DNA of 64,000 nucleotides, from the NCBI GenBank assembly GCA_964291635.2, contig OZ219894.1:124001-188000 (forward strand), given 5' to 3'. The notes under the pieces are model-generated. The model ran no database searches. It was not told the origin of the DNA and was given only the letters and a program-made list of their open reading frames with translations. This document shows, one piece after another, positions 9,682-18,707 of the stretch. The DNA comes from JAPPHA01 sp964291635 (GTDB lineage: Bacteria > Pseudomonadota > Alphaproteobacteria > Rhodobacterales > Rhodobacteraceae). Both the position numbers and the translations under genes were made by a program. Positions within the stretch are counted from its first letter, which is position 1. Every line of letters begins with the position of its first letter.

Positions 9682-10504
9682 GGTTCATTTCCCACATATG
9701 GAGCCTGTCGATCAGGCGAAGGGTTGATCTTGGCGACCGTCCATCGAGTTGCCTCTAGATCAGACAGCCTGGCCTGCATCGGAACCGAACCCAAGCGAAG
9801 GTCGAGGTACTCGTTAAGCAGGCGGCGCGACAACGCCGTATCGCCGGACGCGATTGCGCAGTCGATCAGCTAGATGTCGAGAACATCACGTTGCGCATTG
9901 CTGCCACCCATGTACGGAAACGCGAAACGCGCGGCAAGCAACCGGTCCTTCGCCCGGTCAGGATCGCCGGCCATTCGTACGGCCAGGGCTTCGGACAACG
10001 GCCGCAATGCGGCCAGCCGCCGCCTCGGCATCGAAAGATCCTTTGGCCTTGGCATAGCCTGCGAGCGAAGCGGAAGCGGAAGGGCGTCGCAGCCCCGCGC
10101 CGTCTTCTGCCATTGCCAGCACGAACAGCGTGTGCAGGTCGTTGAAAGTCAGGATGCGGTCGCCAACCATGTACCGGCCTGCCTCGGCAAGATCGGCCCA
10201 TCGCCCTCCACAGTCGACGCCGGCGGCCTCCAGCCGCAACTGGAATGACGCGCAATCGGTCATTTCCAGGTAACCCGGCAACTCTTGCGGCGCGAGCCCC
10301 CGGTCGAAATAGTCGGGCGCACTGTTGAAATGGCCCGCCTCGTCGATGAACAACGCCTCGTGCCACAACAGGTGATGCCGCACCGGTCCACGCCCTTCCC
10401 AAAAGCTGGCCGGGCGCTCCATCCAGACCAGCCCTTCGGTCAGCCGCCCTTGGGCTCCAGCACATGCGCCAGGGAATGCACCGGTCAGAGATCGTCGGGC
10501 TCCA

Positions 10505-10542
10505 GCTCGGCACCGCGCCGGCCAAGGGCTTCTGCTCGCGCG
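10505..10542. repeat. Direct repeat, copy 1 (38 bp exact)
   Basis: The 38 bases are identical to 10765-10802, 260 bases downstream. A second shared block (15 bases at 10562 and 10805) and a degenerate third block (about 10578 and 10825) follow, so the duplicated unit is roughly 75-85 bases with small indels. It lies inside the decayed TPR gene. Confidence 0.85.
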
Positions 10543-10764
10543 TATTCTCCGGCTTCTTCCAGACCCATGCATGCCATGCCGTGGACGACCCACCGTCACG
10601 TCACCCGCCGCACCGGGATTGTCCGTGTCCTCGTCCTTCGATCGTGCTTCATCCGGGGGCGCCCGGATCTCAGTTGCGAGTTGCCAGTGGCCGGTCCACG
10701 GCCGTTGCTGGTCCATGGGATCGCATCTCCGCACTTGCTTGTAATCGGGGCGTCCCAGCATCAT

Positions 10765-10802
10765 GCTCGGCACCGCGCCGGCCAAGGGCTTCTGCTCGCG
10801 CG
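10765..10802. repeat. Direct repeat, copy 2 (38 bp exact)
   Basis: This is the partner of 10505-10542. It is preceded at 10752-10764 by a 13-base block that recurs at 10922-10934, so this segment appears to be a patchwork of neighbouring sequence. Confidence 0.85.
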
Positions 10803-10843
10803 CGGACCCATGCATGCCAGGTAGCCGTGGACGAACCCGGCAC

Positions 10844-10876
10844 GCGGGCACTTCCGTGTCGTCCCGCAAGAGATTG
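10844..10876. repeat. Direct repeat with 11180-11212 (33 bp, one mismatch), copy 1
   Basis: The block matches 11180-11212 at 32 of 33 positions. A 14-base block 35 bases further on (10912-10925) matches 11237-11250. On the minus strand the two copies encode NLLRDDTEVPA and NLLRDDPEVPA, so part of the N-terminal coding sequence has been copied into the middle of the gene. Confidence 0.85.
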
Positions 10877-11179
10877 GCCAGGGACCCGGCCTCATCGGGA
10901 TCGCATGTAATCGGAAAGTGAAGTCCCAGCATCATCGCGGTGAAATGCTGCCCGCGAAGTGCAAGCAGGTCATGCGGTGTGGCGGTCAGGGTCGCGTCCC
11001 AGATTCGCTGCGCGCCCAGGGCGTCGGTATCGAGCCACGCTTTCAGGGCGTTCACATGCAACCGCTCGGCCCTGGTCGCGGTCCGGGCGAGCGCCTTGGC
11101 GCGTGCATGGGCTTCGGCGGCGGGCATGTTGGAGCCAAGGCGCGAGAATAACAGCAGGTAGCCCCGCAGAAACCAGCCC

Positions 11180-11212
11180 GCGGGCACTTCCGGGTCGTCC
11201 CGCAAGAGATTG
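11180..11212. repeat. Direct repeat with 10844-10876, copy 2 (probable original)
   Basis: This copy sits in the well-preserved N-terminal part of the TPR gene, where its product fits the family alignment. It is therefore the likely source of the copy at 10844-10876. Confidence 0.8.
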
Positions 11213-11351
11213 TCGACCCGGTCCATCGCGTCGGTACGGAAAGTGAAGTCGCTGCCCATCGCGGCGAAAAGCCTGTCCGCCGTGGCCTCAGCACCCATTG
11301 TCCACGTCATGCCGCGAGGATCTCGGACAAGCATCTCGGGCTCCGCTGCGG

Positions 11352-12495
11352 CTACCTGCGCGTGTCGATGAGAATCTTCAGGTGGTCGGTTCCGGACACG
11401 GCGAGCGCGTCGAACCCCTTCTCGATCGCTTCATCCAGGGAAATCGTTCGAATTCACCCAGGGAAACACGAGCCATCCGTCACCACGAGGTGGCGGTTGC
11501 GGTCCCGGGTCCGGGATTCGACCGGGAAACCGCCGCTGCCGATCATGACGATATGCGCCCCGTAGGGGCGGCGGTAGCCAGGCGCGGGCCGATGGTGACG
11601 TCGTTGCCCAGGCACCCCATCAGGCGGACGCCCCTTTCGCACAACCGGAACAGGTCAACCGGCTGCCTTTCCATGAACAACCCGACCAACGCCAGGGTCC
11701 CACGTGGCGCAGCGCGTCGACACAGAGATCGAAGGCCGCCGGGTGCCCTGCGCATTCGATCGCCAAGTCCACACCTGCCTCGGTCTCCCGGGCAATGGCA
11801 TCCAGCACTTCCTCCGGCGAGGCACCGAACAGCCTGAGATCATCGAACCGTTCCAGATGCGCCAGCCGGTGCTTGTTCGGTTCGTAGACGAAGACCTTTG
11901 CAGCCCCCGATGCGCGCGCTACGAGGGCGGTTACGGCGCCAATGGGCCCAGCCCCGGTGATCAGCACGGTCTGGCCGACCCGCAGCCCAGCCTCGTCGAT
12001 GGCGTTCACGGCAACCGCCAAAGGCTCCAGCAAGGCGCCCTGCAGATCGCTCACGTCATCCAGCAGCAGAACGAGATTTTCTTCCGGCACAACGACATGT
12101 TCACCCATCCCTCCCCAATGCCAGGACAGGCCGTCAAACCCGACGATCGGACTGAACTGATCCAGGTTGCGCCGGGCATGGTAGTCGCCTTTCGTCATCA
12201 GGTGCGGCACGACTGCCACACGGTCCACTGCCCTGAATCCGGAAACCTCCGGCCGGTTTCCTCGACGACCGCGGAAAACACGTGGCCCAGGATCATCGGC
12301 GCCGCAGCCCCTGCGGCCGGATGCGGCTCTGTCGGGATGAAGACCGGGCCGGCGAGATACTCGTGCAGGTCGGTTCCGCGGATGCCGCTATAGTTAGGAC
12401 ACGCGCACCGACACGGCATCGCCCGTCGGCGCGGTCGGAGGCGCGATCTCGTCGATGCGGAGGTCACCCTTTCCGTGAAAGCGGAGTGCCTTCAT
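11352..12495 (-). pseudogene. Decayed zinc-dependent alcohol dehydrogenase (butanediol/sorbitol dehydrogenase type)
   Basis: Starting at ATG 12495 the frame reads MKALRFHGKGDLRIDEI and stops after about 34 codons. Similarity resumes in another frame with GIRGTDLHEYLAGPVFIP and APMILGH. It then continues in a third frame (12228 to about 11700) with SWHWGGMGEHVVVPEENL, GALLEPLAVAVNAIDEAG and the NAD motif ITGAGPIGAVTALVA. Another shift leads to RGTLALVGLFMERQPVDLF, and the C-terminus DEAIEKGFDALAV...LKILIDTRR ends at TAG 11352. The first zinc-ligand cysteine, expected before GTDLHEY, is replaced by arginine. There are at least three frameshifts and an early stop, so no active enzyme can be made. 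It sits 8 bases after the lactonase gene and was once part of that operon. Confidence 0.85.
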
Positions 12496-12503
12496 CGCGG
12501 CGC

Positions 12504-13376
12504 CTATCCCGCGAAGCGTGTTTCCGGGATACCGGTCACGCCGAGGCCGTGGACAGCGAAAATCATGCCGGCCTCCTTTTCGTGATGGTACCGGATGCCG
12601 AAGGGCCGCGCCATCGAAGTGACGTAGGCGATGTCAAGATTCGGCCCACCGAACATGACGCTCGTGGTCGAGAACACCGGCAGTCCGACCACGCGGTCCA
12701 GCGCACCCCTGGGGTCGAACCGGACCAGCCGGCCGGAATAGACCTCGGCAACCCAGACGAATCCCTCTGCATCGACCGTCATGCCATCGGGGTAACCCTG
12801 GAAATCCGCGAAGGAGGCAAAGATGCGGCGGCTCAGCACGTCACCGGTTGCGGTATCGTAGTCGTAGGCAAAAACCGTCTTCTTGAACGAATCCGCAAAG
12901 TACATCGTGCCGCCGTCGGGCGAAAAACACGGGCCGTTGGAACAGATGATGTCGCGGTCCAGGGTGGTATGGGTCATGTCGGGATCGAGGCGGAAGAGTT
13001 TCGCAACCGGGCCCTCTTCCTGATAGTCCATCGTGCCTGCAATGAACCGTCCCTGGCGGTCGGTCTTGCCGTCGTTGAACCGGGGCCTCAGCTCGCCGGG
13101 ATGAGTTTCGTTGATGCGCTCCACCTCGCCGGTTTCAAAGTCCAGCGTAAAGAAACCCGAGCGCAGCGCGACCACGGCGCCGCCGTTTTCGCGCAGCGCG
13201 CAGGCGCCGATGTGCTCGGGCATGATCCATGTCTGCATGTCGCCGCCACGGGCATCCACGCTGTGCAGCGCGGGCGCATAAATATCGACCCAGAAGAGTC
13301 GATTGGATTTCGGATCCCAGAGCGGGCCTTCCCCCAGTTGGCTTTCGTGTTCCACGAATACTTCAATACGCAGCAT
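12504..13376 (-). CDS. SMP-30/gluconolactonase family protein
   Basis: This 290-residue six-bladed beta-propeller hydrolase belongs to the regucalcin/gluconolactonase family, which opens sugar lactones with a bound divalent metal. The metal-binding glutamate lies in QLGEGPLWDPKSNRLFWVDI (about residue 14-33). Later landmarks are FNDGKTDRQGRFIAGTMDY (about 100-118), CSNGPCFSPDGGTMYFADS (about 145-163) and YPDGMTVDAEGFVWVAE (about 190-206), which together supply the usual Glu-Asn-Asp metal site. It lies between a GMC oxidoreductase and the wrecked alcohol dehydrogenase. It would hydrolyse the lactone produced by sugar oxidation. The sugar itself is not known. Confidence 0.9.
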   Translation of the reverse strand: MLRIEVFVEHESQLGEGPLWDPKSNRLFWVDIYAPALHSVDARGGDMQTWIMPEHIGACALRENGGAVVALRSGFFTLDFETGEVERINETHPGELRPRFNDGKTDRQGRFIAGTMDYQEEGPVAKLFRLDPDMTHTTLDRDIICSNGPCFSPDGGTMYFADSFKKTVFAYDYDTATGDVLSRRIFASFADFQGYPDGMTVDAEGFVWVAEVYSGRLVRFDPRGALDRVVGLPVFSTTSVMFGGPNLDIAYVTSMARPFGIRYHHEKEAGMIFAVHGLGVTGIPETRFAG

Positions 13377-13520
13377 ATCTCGTCCTCCCTCGGCCGTTTT
13401 TTCGCGGGGTTTCGGCCGTTTCCCTCCATCCGGGAATCACGCGACGGTGACATCACGCCTCCCGTTGGCGGTCCCGCCTTCGCGCACGGCTCGGTGCGTC
13501 CCGGCGAACCGCATGTTCTG

Positions 13521-15113
13521 TCAATCTCCTGCCTCCAGGATCAGGTCGCTGGCCTTTTCGCCGATCATGATCGAGGCGGCATTCGTGTTCGAACTGATCA
13601 GGCGAGGCATGACCGAGGAATCGCAGACCCGCAGTCCCTCCAGTCCACGGACGCGAAGCATGGTATCGACGACGGCGTCCGCGTCACCGCCCATGCGGCA
13701 GGTTCCGACGGGATGATAGGCCGTGCGACAGTGGGCGCGGATGAACCCGGCGATTTCGTCATCCGTTCTCGCGGTCTCGGCAGGAAAATGCTCGGAGGCG
13801 CCGACCGAAGCGAATGCCGGTTGCCGGGCAATTTCCCGCATCAGTTTCACCGCCGCCACCGTCATTTTCAGATCTTCGGGCTCCGCAAGGTAGTTCGGGT
13901 CGATCAAAGGTTCCGCCGCCGGATCGGCGGACTTGAGACGGACGGTACCGCGGCTTTGCGGGCGAACGAAATAACCGTTGAACATGCAGCCAGCCCCGGT
14001 GGGTGGGGACGACGTGCCCGGTTCGGTACCCGAGGCGGGTTCGAAATGGAGCTGCGTATCAGGGGTCGGGGACGCCGGGTCCACAGACCAGAAGGCACCG
14101 CCCTCGACGATGGTCGAGGTCACCGGGCCGGTGCCGAAGAGCACGTATTGCAGCCCTGCCCCGAGCATCCGGTGCCAGGCCTTGTACTTGTCGAGACCGA
14201 GACCCCGGTCGACGGAAAGGATGAGATCGATGTCCAGATGATCCTGGAGATTCAGGCCGACGGCGGGCAGTTCGGCAACGACATCGATTCCAAGCGCGCG
14301 GAGGTCGTCCGCGGAACCGATCCCGGACTGCATCAGGAGCTTGGGGGACCCGACCGCACCTGCCGCAACGATCACCTCGCGCGCCGCGCGAACGGTTTCG
14401 CGCGTGCCCTCGGCGACAAGCTCGATTCCCGTCGCGCGACGGTTTTCGGCGACGACCCGGGTCACGAGGCAACCGGTACGGACACCGAGACCTTCCCGGT
14501 TGCTAGCCGGGCGGAGATAGCCGGTGGACGTCGAGCACCGGCGTCCGCGCCAGGTGTAGGTTTGGTAGACACCCGATCCGTCCTGGCGCATGCCGTTGAA
14601 GTCTGGTGTGTACGGGATGCCGGCCTGCTGGCACGCCCGGACGAAAACCTGCGTCAGCGGATCGGGCGTCATGGTCGAAATCCCCTGCGGACCCTCGGTT
14701 CCGTGGAATTCGCCCGCCAGCGTGTCATTCCTCTCCGATTTCCGGAAATACGGAAGGACATCGGCGAATCCCCATCCTGCACACCCGAAGTCCCGGAGCC
14801 ATCCATCGTAATCTTCCGGACAGCCCCGTGTGAATACCTGGCCGTTCACGGAACTGCCGCCCCCGAGAACGCGGCCCTGAACAAATGGCATCTCGCGGCC
14901 GTTCAGATTGGCCTGACGCACGGTGCGGTAGTTCCAGGTCAGGCCGCCTTCAAGGAGCTTGAAGAGCCCGGCAGGGCGGTGGATGTTGGGATTGGTATCG
15001 CGCGGACCGGCCTCGACCAGAAGGACCGAGACGTCCTCTCGCGCGCTGAGGCGGTTCGCGATTACGCACCCTGATGCACCGGCTCCAACAATGATATAGT
15101 CGAACTCCCTCAC
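13521..15113 (-). CDS. GMC family FAD-dependent oxidoreductase (choline/alcohol dehydrogenase-like)
   Basis: The protein is a flavoenzyme that oxidises alcohols or sugars. I chose GTG at 15113 (about 530 residues), because the product then begins REFDYIIVGAGASGC, the normal GMC start. An upstream ATG at 15179 would add 22 unconserved residues. Landmarks are the FAD-binding GAGASGCVIANRLS (about residue 10-23), GMC signature 1 around VLGGGSSVNGQVFTRG (about 82-97), signature 2 GAVGSPKLLMQSGIG (about 255-269) and the C-terminal active-site stretch YHPVGTCRMG (about 469-478). It heads the minus-strand sugar locus and is divergent from the sugar ABC importer, with about 200 bases between them. 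It could oxidise the imported polyol or sugar to a lactone for the SMP-30 protein. Confidence 0.88.
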   Translation of the reverse strand: MREFDYIIVGAGASGCVIANRLSAREDVSVLLVEAGPRDTNPNIHRPAGLFKLLEGGLTWNYRTVRQANLNGREMPFVQGRVLGGGSSVNGQVFTRGCPEDYDGWLRDFGCAGWGFADVLPYFRKSERNDTLAGEFHGTEGPQGISTMTPDPLTQVFVRACQQAGIPYTPDFNGMRQDGSGVYQTYTWRGRRCSTSTGYLRPASNREGLGVRTGCLVTRVVAENRRATGIELVAEGTRETVRAAREVIVAAGAVGSPKLLMQSGIGSADDLRALGIDVVAELPAVGLNLQDHLDIDLILSVDRGLGLDKYKAWHRMLGAGLQYVLFGTGPVTSTIVEGGAFWSVDPASPTPDTQLHFEPASGTEPGTSSPPTGAGCMFNGYFVRPQSRGTVRLKSADPAAEPLIDPNYLAEPEDLKMTVAAVKLMREIARQPAFASVGASEHFPAETARTDDEIAGFIRAHCRTAYHPVGTCRMGGDADAVVDTMLRVRGLEGLRVCDSSVMPRLISSNTNAASIMIGEKASDLILEAGD

Positions 15114-15315
15114 GCACAGGCCTCGAATTTTCCCGGTTGGCGTCCTGGGGATACAAATGCAATAAGGTGCGTGATACAATACCTTTTCAAGGCAGTTCTA
15201 CCGGAAAGAAGGTTGCAGGCAGGGGGGATTACATGCTGGCGGTACCGGCCGGTGACGCACGATTTTTCCTTGATTCTCCTGGCCGGCGTGTACCTGTCGG
15301 GAATGGCGCCTGCCC

Positions 15316-16098
15316 ATGACCGTGGCGAGTTCACCTCTTCTCGAAATGCGGGGAATCACGAAACGCTTCGGCGCGATCTCCGCGCTCGATCATGTCGATC
15401 TATGGCTTTATCCGGGCGAAGTTCTTGGCGTCGTCGGGGACAATGGCGCCGGAAAATCGACACTGATGAAGGTCCTTTCGGGACTATATGCCGCGAGCGT
15501 GGGAGATATCGTCTTTGACGGACGTCCGGTTCATCTGAATTCGCCAAGGGACGCACAGGACATCGGAATCGAGATGGTATACCAGGACCTTGCGCTTGCC
15601 GGTAATCTTCCGGTGCACGAGAACATCTACCTGGGACGGGAACCCGGGCGCCAACGGCTCGGTTTCAAGATCGTCGACAGAAAACTTTCGCGCAAAATGG
15701 CGAAAGAACACCTGGACCGGCTTCATATCAACGTCAAGTCAGTAGACCAGAAGGTCGAGGAACTGTCCGGCGGCCAGGCGCAGGCGGTCGCGATCGCACG
15801 TGCGACGGCCTTCGACGCCCGCCTTGTCATCATGGACGAGCCAACGGCGGCACTGGCGATCAAGGAAGTCGGAAAGGTCCTGGAGCTGATCAAGCGGCTC
15901 AGGGATCACGGGACCAGTGTCATCCTGATCAGCCACAGGATGGATGACGTCTTTTTCGTCTGCGACAGGGTCATGGCCCTGTTCCACGGCCGAAACTTCG
16001 AGGAGTCCGAGATCGCGAACACGAGCCGCAACGAGGTAATTGGCTGGATCATGGGTACCAAGGGACATACCGAGGCGCTGGCACATGACCGTCTCTGA
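15316..16098 (+). CDS. Sugar ABC transporter ATP-binding protein (FrcA type)
   Basis: This is the energy-coupling ATPase of a ribose/fructose-type importer. At 260 residues it is a single nucleotide-binding domain, not the double domain of RbsA. Walker A is GDNGAGKSTLMKVLSG (about residue 41-56), the signature is ELSGGQAQAVAIARATAF (about 146-163) and Walker B is RLVIMDEPTAAL. The sequence around GAISALDHVDLWLYPGEVLGVVGDN is typical of the CUT2 family. Its 3' end overlaps the permease gene by 14 bases, implying translational coupling. The order is ATPase, permease, binding protein, and the transcript diverges from the GMC oxidoreductase operon. Confidence 0.93.
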   Translation: MTVASSPLLEMRGITKRFGAISALDHVDLWLYPGEVLGVVGDNGAGKSTLMKVLSGLYAASVGDIVFDGRPVHLNSPRDAQDIGIEMVYQDLALAGNLPVHENIYLGREPGRQRLGFKIVDRKLSRKMAKEHLDRLHINVKSVDQKVEELSGGQAQAVAIARATAFDARLVIMDEPTAALAIKEVGKVLELIKRLRDHGTSVILISHRMDDVFFVCDRVMALFHGRNFEESEIANTSRNEVIGWIMGTKGHTEALAHDRL

Positions 16099-17104
16099 AG
16101 ATGCCCTGCTGGATGAACTCGAGACACCCGCAGCCCGGCGGATGCGGCTGATCGAGAGGTACGGCGTTTTCGCCGTCGTTGTCCTGATGATGATCGTCCT
16201 GTCGATTCTCGAACCGGACATCTTTCCGACGACCCAGAACCTGACCAACGTCCTGCGCCAGGTCGCAATGAATGCGCTGCTGGCCCTGGGACTTTACATC
16301 GTCATCATGACCGCTGGAATCGACCTGTCGGTCGGCTCGATCATGGCGCTGGCGACGATGCTTCTGGCCATGGCCGACACGGGCGGGCTGCCTTGGCCGC
16401 TGGCCTTGTTCATCGGACCGCTGGTCGGAATCGCCTGCGGCGCGGTCAACGGCCTGGGGCTCACGGTGCTGCGCCTGCCACACCCGTTCATCATGACGCT
16501 CGGGACGCTCTATTCAATCCGGGGGATTACGAATCTCGTCTCCGGTGGGCGCCCGGTCTCTGGTGTCTCGCCGGAGGTTCGCTTCCTCGGATCCGGTGAA
16601 ATCCCGTTGCCGTATCTCGGCGAGTACGCCTCTTTTCCGGTCAGCGCGATTGTCGTTCTGGTCTGCTACGGCGGGGTCGCCTATTTCATCAACAAGGTCC
16701 CGCTCGGCCGTCATATCGTGGCCGTCGGCGGCAATCCCCAGGCGGCGCGGGTCAGCGGCATCAATGTTGATCGGGTACTTCTGATCGTTTATTGCCTCTC
16801 GGGCTTTTTTGCCGGCCTGGCGGCGCTCATGATGGCAGGGCGGACAGGTGCAGGCTTTCCAAACGCCGGCATCGGGGCCGAACTTGATGCCATCGCCGCG
16901 GTTATCATAGGCGGGGCCAGTTTCTTTGGCGGTCGGGGCACGGTGCTGGGTGTCTTCGCGGGAGTCCTGGTCATGGGACTTCTGCGCAATGGGCTGAACC
17001 TGATGGACGTGAGCGCCTTCTGGCAGCAGACCATGATCGGAATGATCGTCGTCGGAGCGGTTTATGTGGATGTGCTGCGCAGGAGGGCCGGCGCTGCATC
17101 ATGA
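16085..17104 (+). CDS. Sugar ABC transporter permease (CUT2/RbsC type)
   Basis: The gene encodes a membrane subunit of about 339 residues. ATG 16085 (MTVSEDALLDELE) is preferred over the open frame from 16040 because it gives a short cytoplasmic N-terminus before the first membrane helix (VFAVVVLMMIVLSILEPDIF) and a 14-base overlap with the ATPase gene. The conserved family stretch IVIMTAGIDLSVGSIMALA is at about residue 76-94. AAVIIGGASFFGGRGTVLG (about 280-298) is the EAA-like coupling region of this family. It is the second gene of the importer and would form the homodimeric channel. Confidence 0.93.
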   Translation: MTVSEDALLDELETPAARRMRLIERYGVFAVVVLMMIVLSILEPDIFPTTQNLTNVLRQVAMNALLALGLYIVIMTAGIDLSVGSIMALATMLLAMADTGGLPWPLALFIGPLVGIACGAVNGLGLTVLRLPHPFIMTLGTLYSIRGITNLVSGGRPVSGVSPEVRFLGSGEIPLPYLGEYASFPVSAIVVLVCYGGVAYFINKVPLGRHIVAVGGNPQAARVSGINVDRVLLIVYCLSGFFAGLAALMMAGRTGAGFPNAGIGAELDAIAAVIIGGASFFGGRGTVLGVFAGVLVMGLLRNGLNLMDVSAFWQQTMIGMIVVGAVYVDVLRRRAGAAS

Positions 17105-17163
17105 TGTTCGGGCATTACCCGGACGAGGTCCTCGAACCTGAACGAAATCAAGGGAGTCAAAAC

Positions 17164-18081
17164 ATGATAGGAAAGAGACTTACCGGCGCACTTGCGCTGA
17201 TCGCAGTGACCGCTGGTGCCGGACCGGCACTGGCGCAGGACAAGGTCGCGTTGATCATGTCGGACATCGGCTCGGCCAACCCGTTCTGGGCCGCCGTGTC
17301 CCAAGGCGCCATCGACAAGGGCGCGGAACTTGGCGTGGACGTGGCCGCCGTCGGCCCGCCGGGCGGCGAGACGGATGTCGCCGGCCAGATTGCGCTGATC
17401 GAGGATCAGATCGCCAAGGGCGTCACGGGAATCGCGATTGCACCCGCCGACACCGCGGCAGTGATTCCTGCGCTCGAGCAGGCACGGGCCCGGGGCGTGG
17501 CGGTTCTTTTCGTTGACAAGCGCGCCGACATGCCAGGTACATATATCGGTACCAACAACATCCCCGCCGCGACACTCGGCGCCCAGCACATCTGTGACAA
17601 CGTGCCGGCCGGAAGTGATGTGGCCATCCTCCAGGGGATCATCACCAGCACAACCGGGCAGCATCGCGCCCAGGGCGCACGCGAAGGGCTGGAAGGCTGC
17701 GGTCTTAACATCGTCGCTGAGCAGCCTGCAGACTGGGATACCGCCAGGGCCGTTTCCGTAACGGAGAACATCCTGACCGCGAACCCGAACCTGAAGGCAG
17801 TCTTTGCGTCCAACGACAACATGGCTCTGGGCGTCGTGGAAGCCGTACGGAATGCGCGCAAACTCGACGAAATCTTCATCGTCGGCTTTGACGGCAATCC
17901 AAATGCGGCCGAGGCGATTCTCGCGGGGGACCTTGAAGCGTCGGTAGCACAGCGGCCCTACAACATGGGTCAAATGGGCGTCGAATACGCTCTCAAGCTG
18001 GCAGCCGGTGAAGACATTCCGGAAGAGATCGACACGGGAGCTGTCCTCGTGACGCCGGAAAACGCTGCCGAGTTCAAGTAG
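17164..18081 (+). CDS. Sugar ABC transporter periplasmic binding protein (RbsB-like)
   Basis: This periplasmic receptor of 305 residues starts at ATG 17164, preceded by a GGGAG ribosome binding site. The signal peptide MIGKRLTGALALIAVTAGAG ends PALA and cleavage before QDK is likely. The mature protein has the type I periplasmic-binding layout: VALIMSDIGSANPFWAAVSQ, ITGIAI-like VTGIAIAPADTAAVIP, VDKRADMPGTYIGTNN and VFASNDNMALGVVEAV. It resembles ribose/fructose/inositol receptors. It is last in its operon and a strong hairpin follows. The ligand is probably the substrate of the neighbouring dehydrogenases, but no ligand can be named. Confidence 0.92.
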   Translation: MIGKRLTGALALIAVTAGAGPALAQDKVALIMSDIGSANPFWAAVSQGAIDKGAELGVDVAAVGPPGGETDVAGQIALIEDQIAKGVTGIAIAPADTAAVIPALEQARARGVAVLFVDKRADMPGTYIGTNNIPAATLGAQHICDNVPAGSDVAILQGIITSTTGQHRAQGAREGLEGCGLNIVAEQPADWDTARAVSVTENILTANPNLKAVFASNDNMALGVVEAVRNARKLDEIFIVGFDGNPNAAEAILAGDLEASVAQRPYNMGQMGVEYALKLAAGEDIPEEIDTGAVLVTPENAAEFK

Positions 18082-18098
18082 GCGCGTCTCGCAAGGAA

Positions 18099-18127
18099 AG
18101 ACCGGAGCGCATCCGGCGCTCCGGTCT
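18099..18127 (+). terminator. Hairpin after sugar importer operon
   Basis: A perfect 12-bp stem (AGACCGGAGCGC paired with GCGCTCCGGTCT) with a 5-base loop begins 17 bases after the binding-protein stop. There is no T-run after it, so it may act as a terminator or as an mRNA 3'-end stabiliser. Confidence 0.65.
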
Positions 18128-18707
18128 CACGCACAAGACACGACCACCCTGACCTGAGCACACGCAGGATCTCGTCCTTGATCGCCTCTTCCTCCGCAGG
18201 TTGTCGGGGCGACTGGTGCCGCTGGCGTTGTTCCCCTACCCGAAGATTCGGTGATCCGATTTAACACGCGCCCCGGTAATGCATGGATTCCGGCTCTGCA
18301 CCACGACCATGCGGTCTTGACCCGTTTCCGCGATCTCCCAAGGCCCCCCGTGTCCGCATGGACCCGCTTCACGAAAAAATCCTGATCTCCTCGCCATCAG
18401 GAACCGTTTTCGCGGTCAGCCGGCGCGCCAATGTCCGGTCGTTCGCCATCACCAACGGCAAATCCGATCTTCACGTCCAGGCTGGGCATCTGCCACCGCA
18501 ATCGTTTTCTTGCGGGAACCCGGACGGTCATGCGCACCATGCCCCGGCATGACCTGTCCTCCTCAAGGTGCGCTCCGTTCTCGAAAGAATTCTATCGTCT
18601 GGCTTTGAGCATAACCCGCGACCTCAAGGCCGGGGCAAGTCAATCAATGTTGTCCAGGTCATCGATGAAGGTGACCATCGACACGCGTGAACTCCTTGCG
18701 CCTGCCT
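18128..18707. other. 580 bases without a recognised gene
   Basis: This is intergenic sequence between two convergent units. Open frames on either strand (for example 18283-18552 plus) have no ribosome binding site and no family signature. Codon-like stretches exist, so a heavily decayed gene is possible, but I cannot name it. Confidence 0.45.

Larger units (their letters stand above)
9666..11334 (-). pseudogene. Decayed TTC38-like tetratricopeptide-repeat gene
   Basis: The pieces match the bacterial tetratricopeptide repeat protein 38 family in order. The N-terminal part (11334 to about 10920) includes RAERLHVNALKAWLDTD and ATPHDLLALRG. A later part has GRLTEGLVWMERPASFWEG and RHHLLWHEALFIDEAGHF. 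The C-terminal part contains AFPYMGGSNAQRDV. The gene is broken in at least three ways. The middle (about 10450-10900) is scrambled by local duplications. A frameshift near 10030 separates the two C-terminal pieces. An in-frame TAG at 9870-9872 sits where the family usually has glutamine, after which the frame reads on to TAA at 9666. Family members are thought to be cytoplasmic helical-repeat proteins of unknown role, often in catabolic clusters. The last bases overlap the start of the MocA gene. Confidence 0.75.

Noticed and set aside
10505..10876. CRISPR-like array suggested by several repeats
   Set aside because: The repeats differ in length and spacing, lie within a decayed gene and include coding similarity, so they are segmental duplications and not an array.
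12282..15074. Very long plus-strand open frame (930 codons) across the lactonase and GMC oxidoreductase genes
   Set aside because: It is antisense to two genes with clear motifs and its translation is low-complexity and unlike any protein. GC-rich codon use creates such antisense frames.
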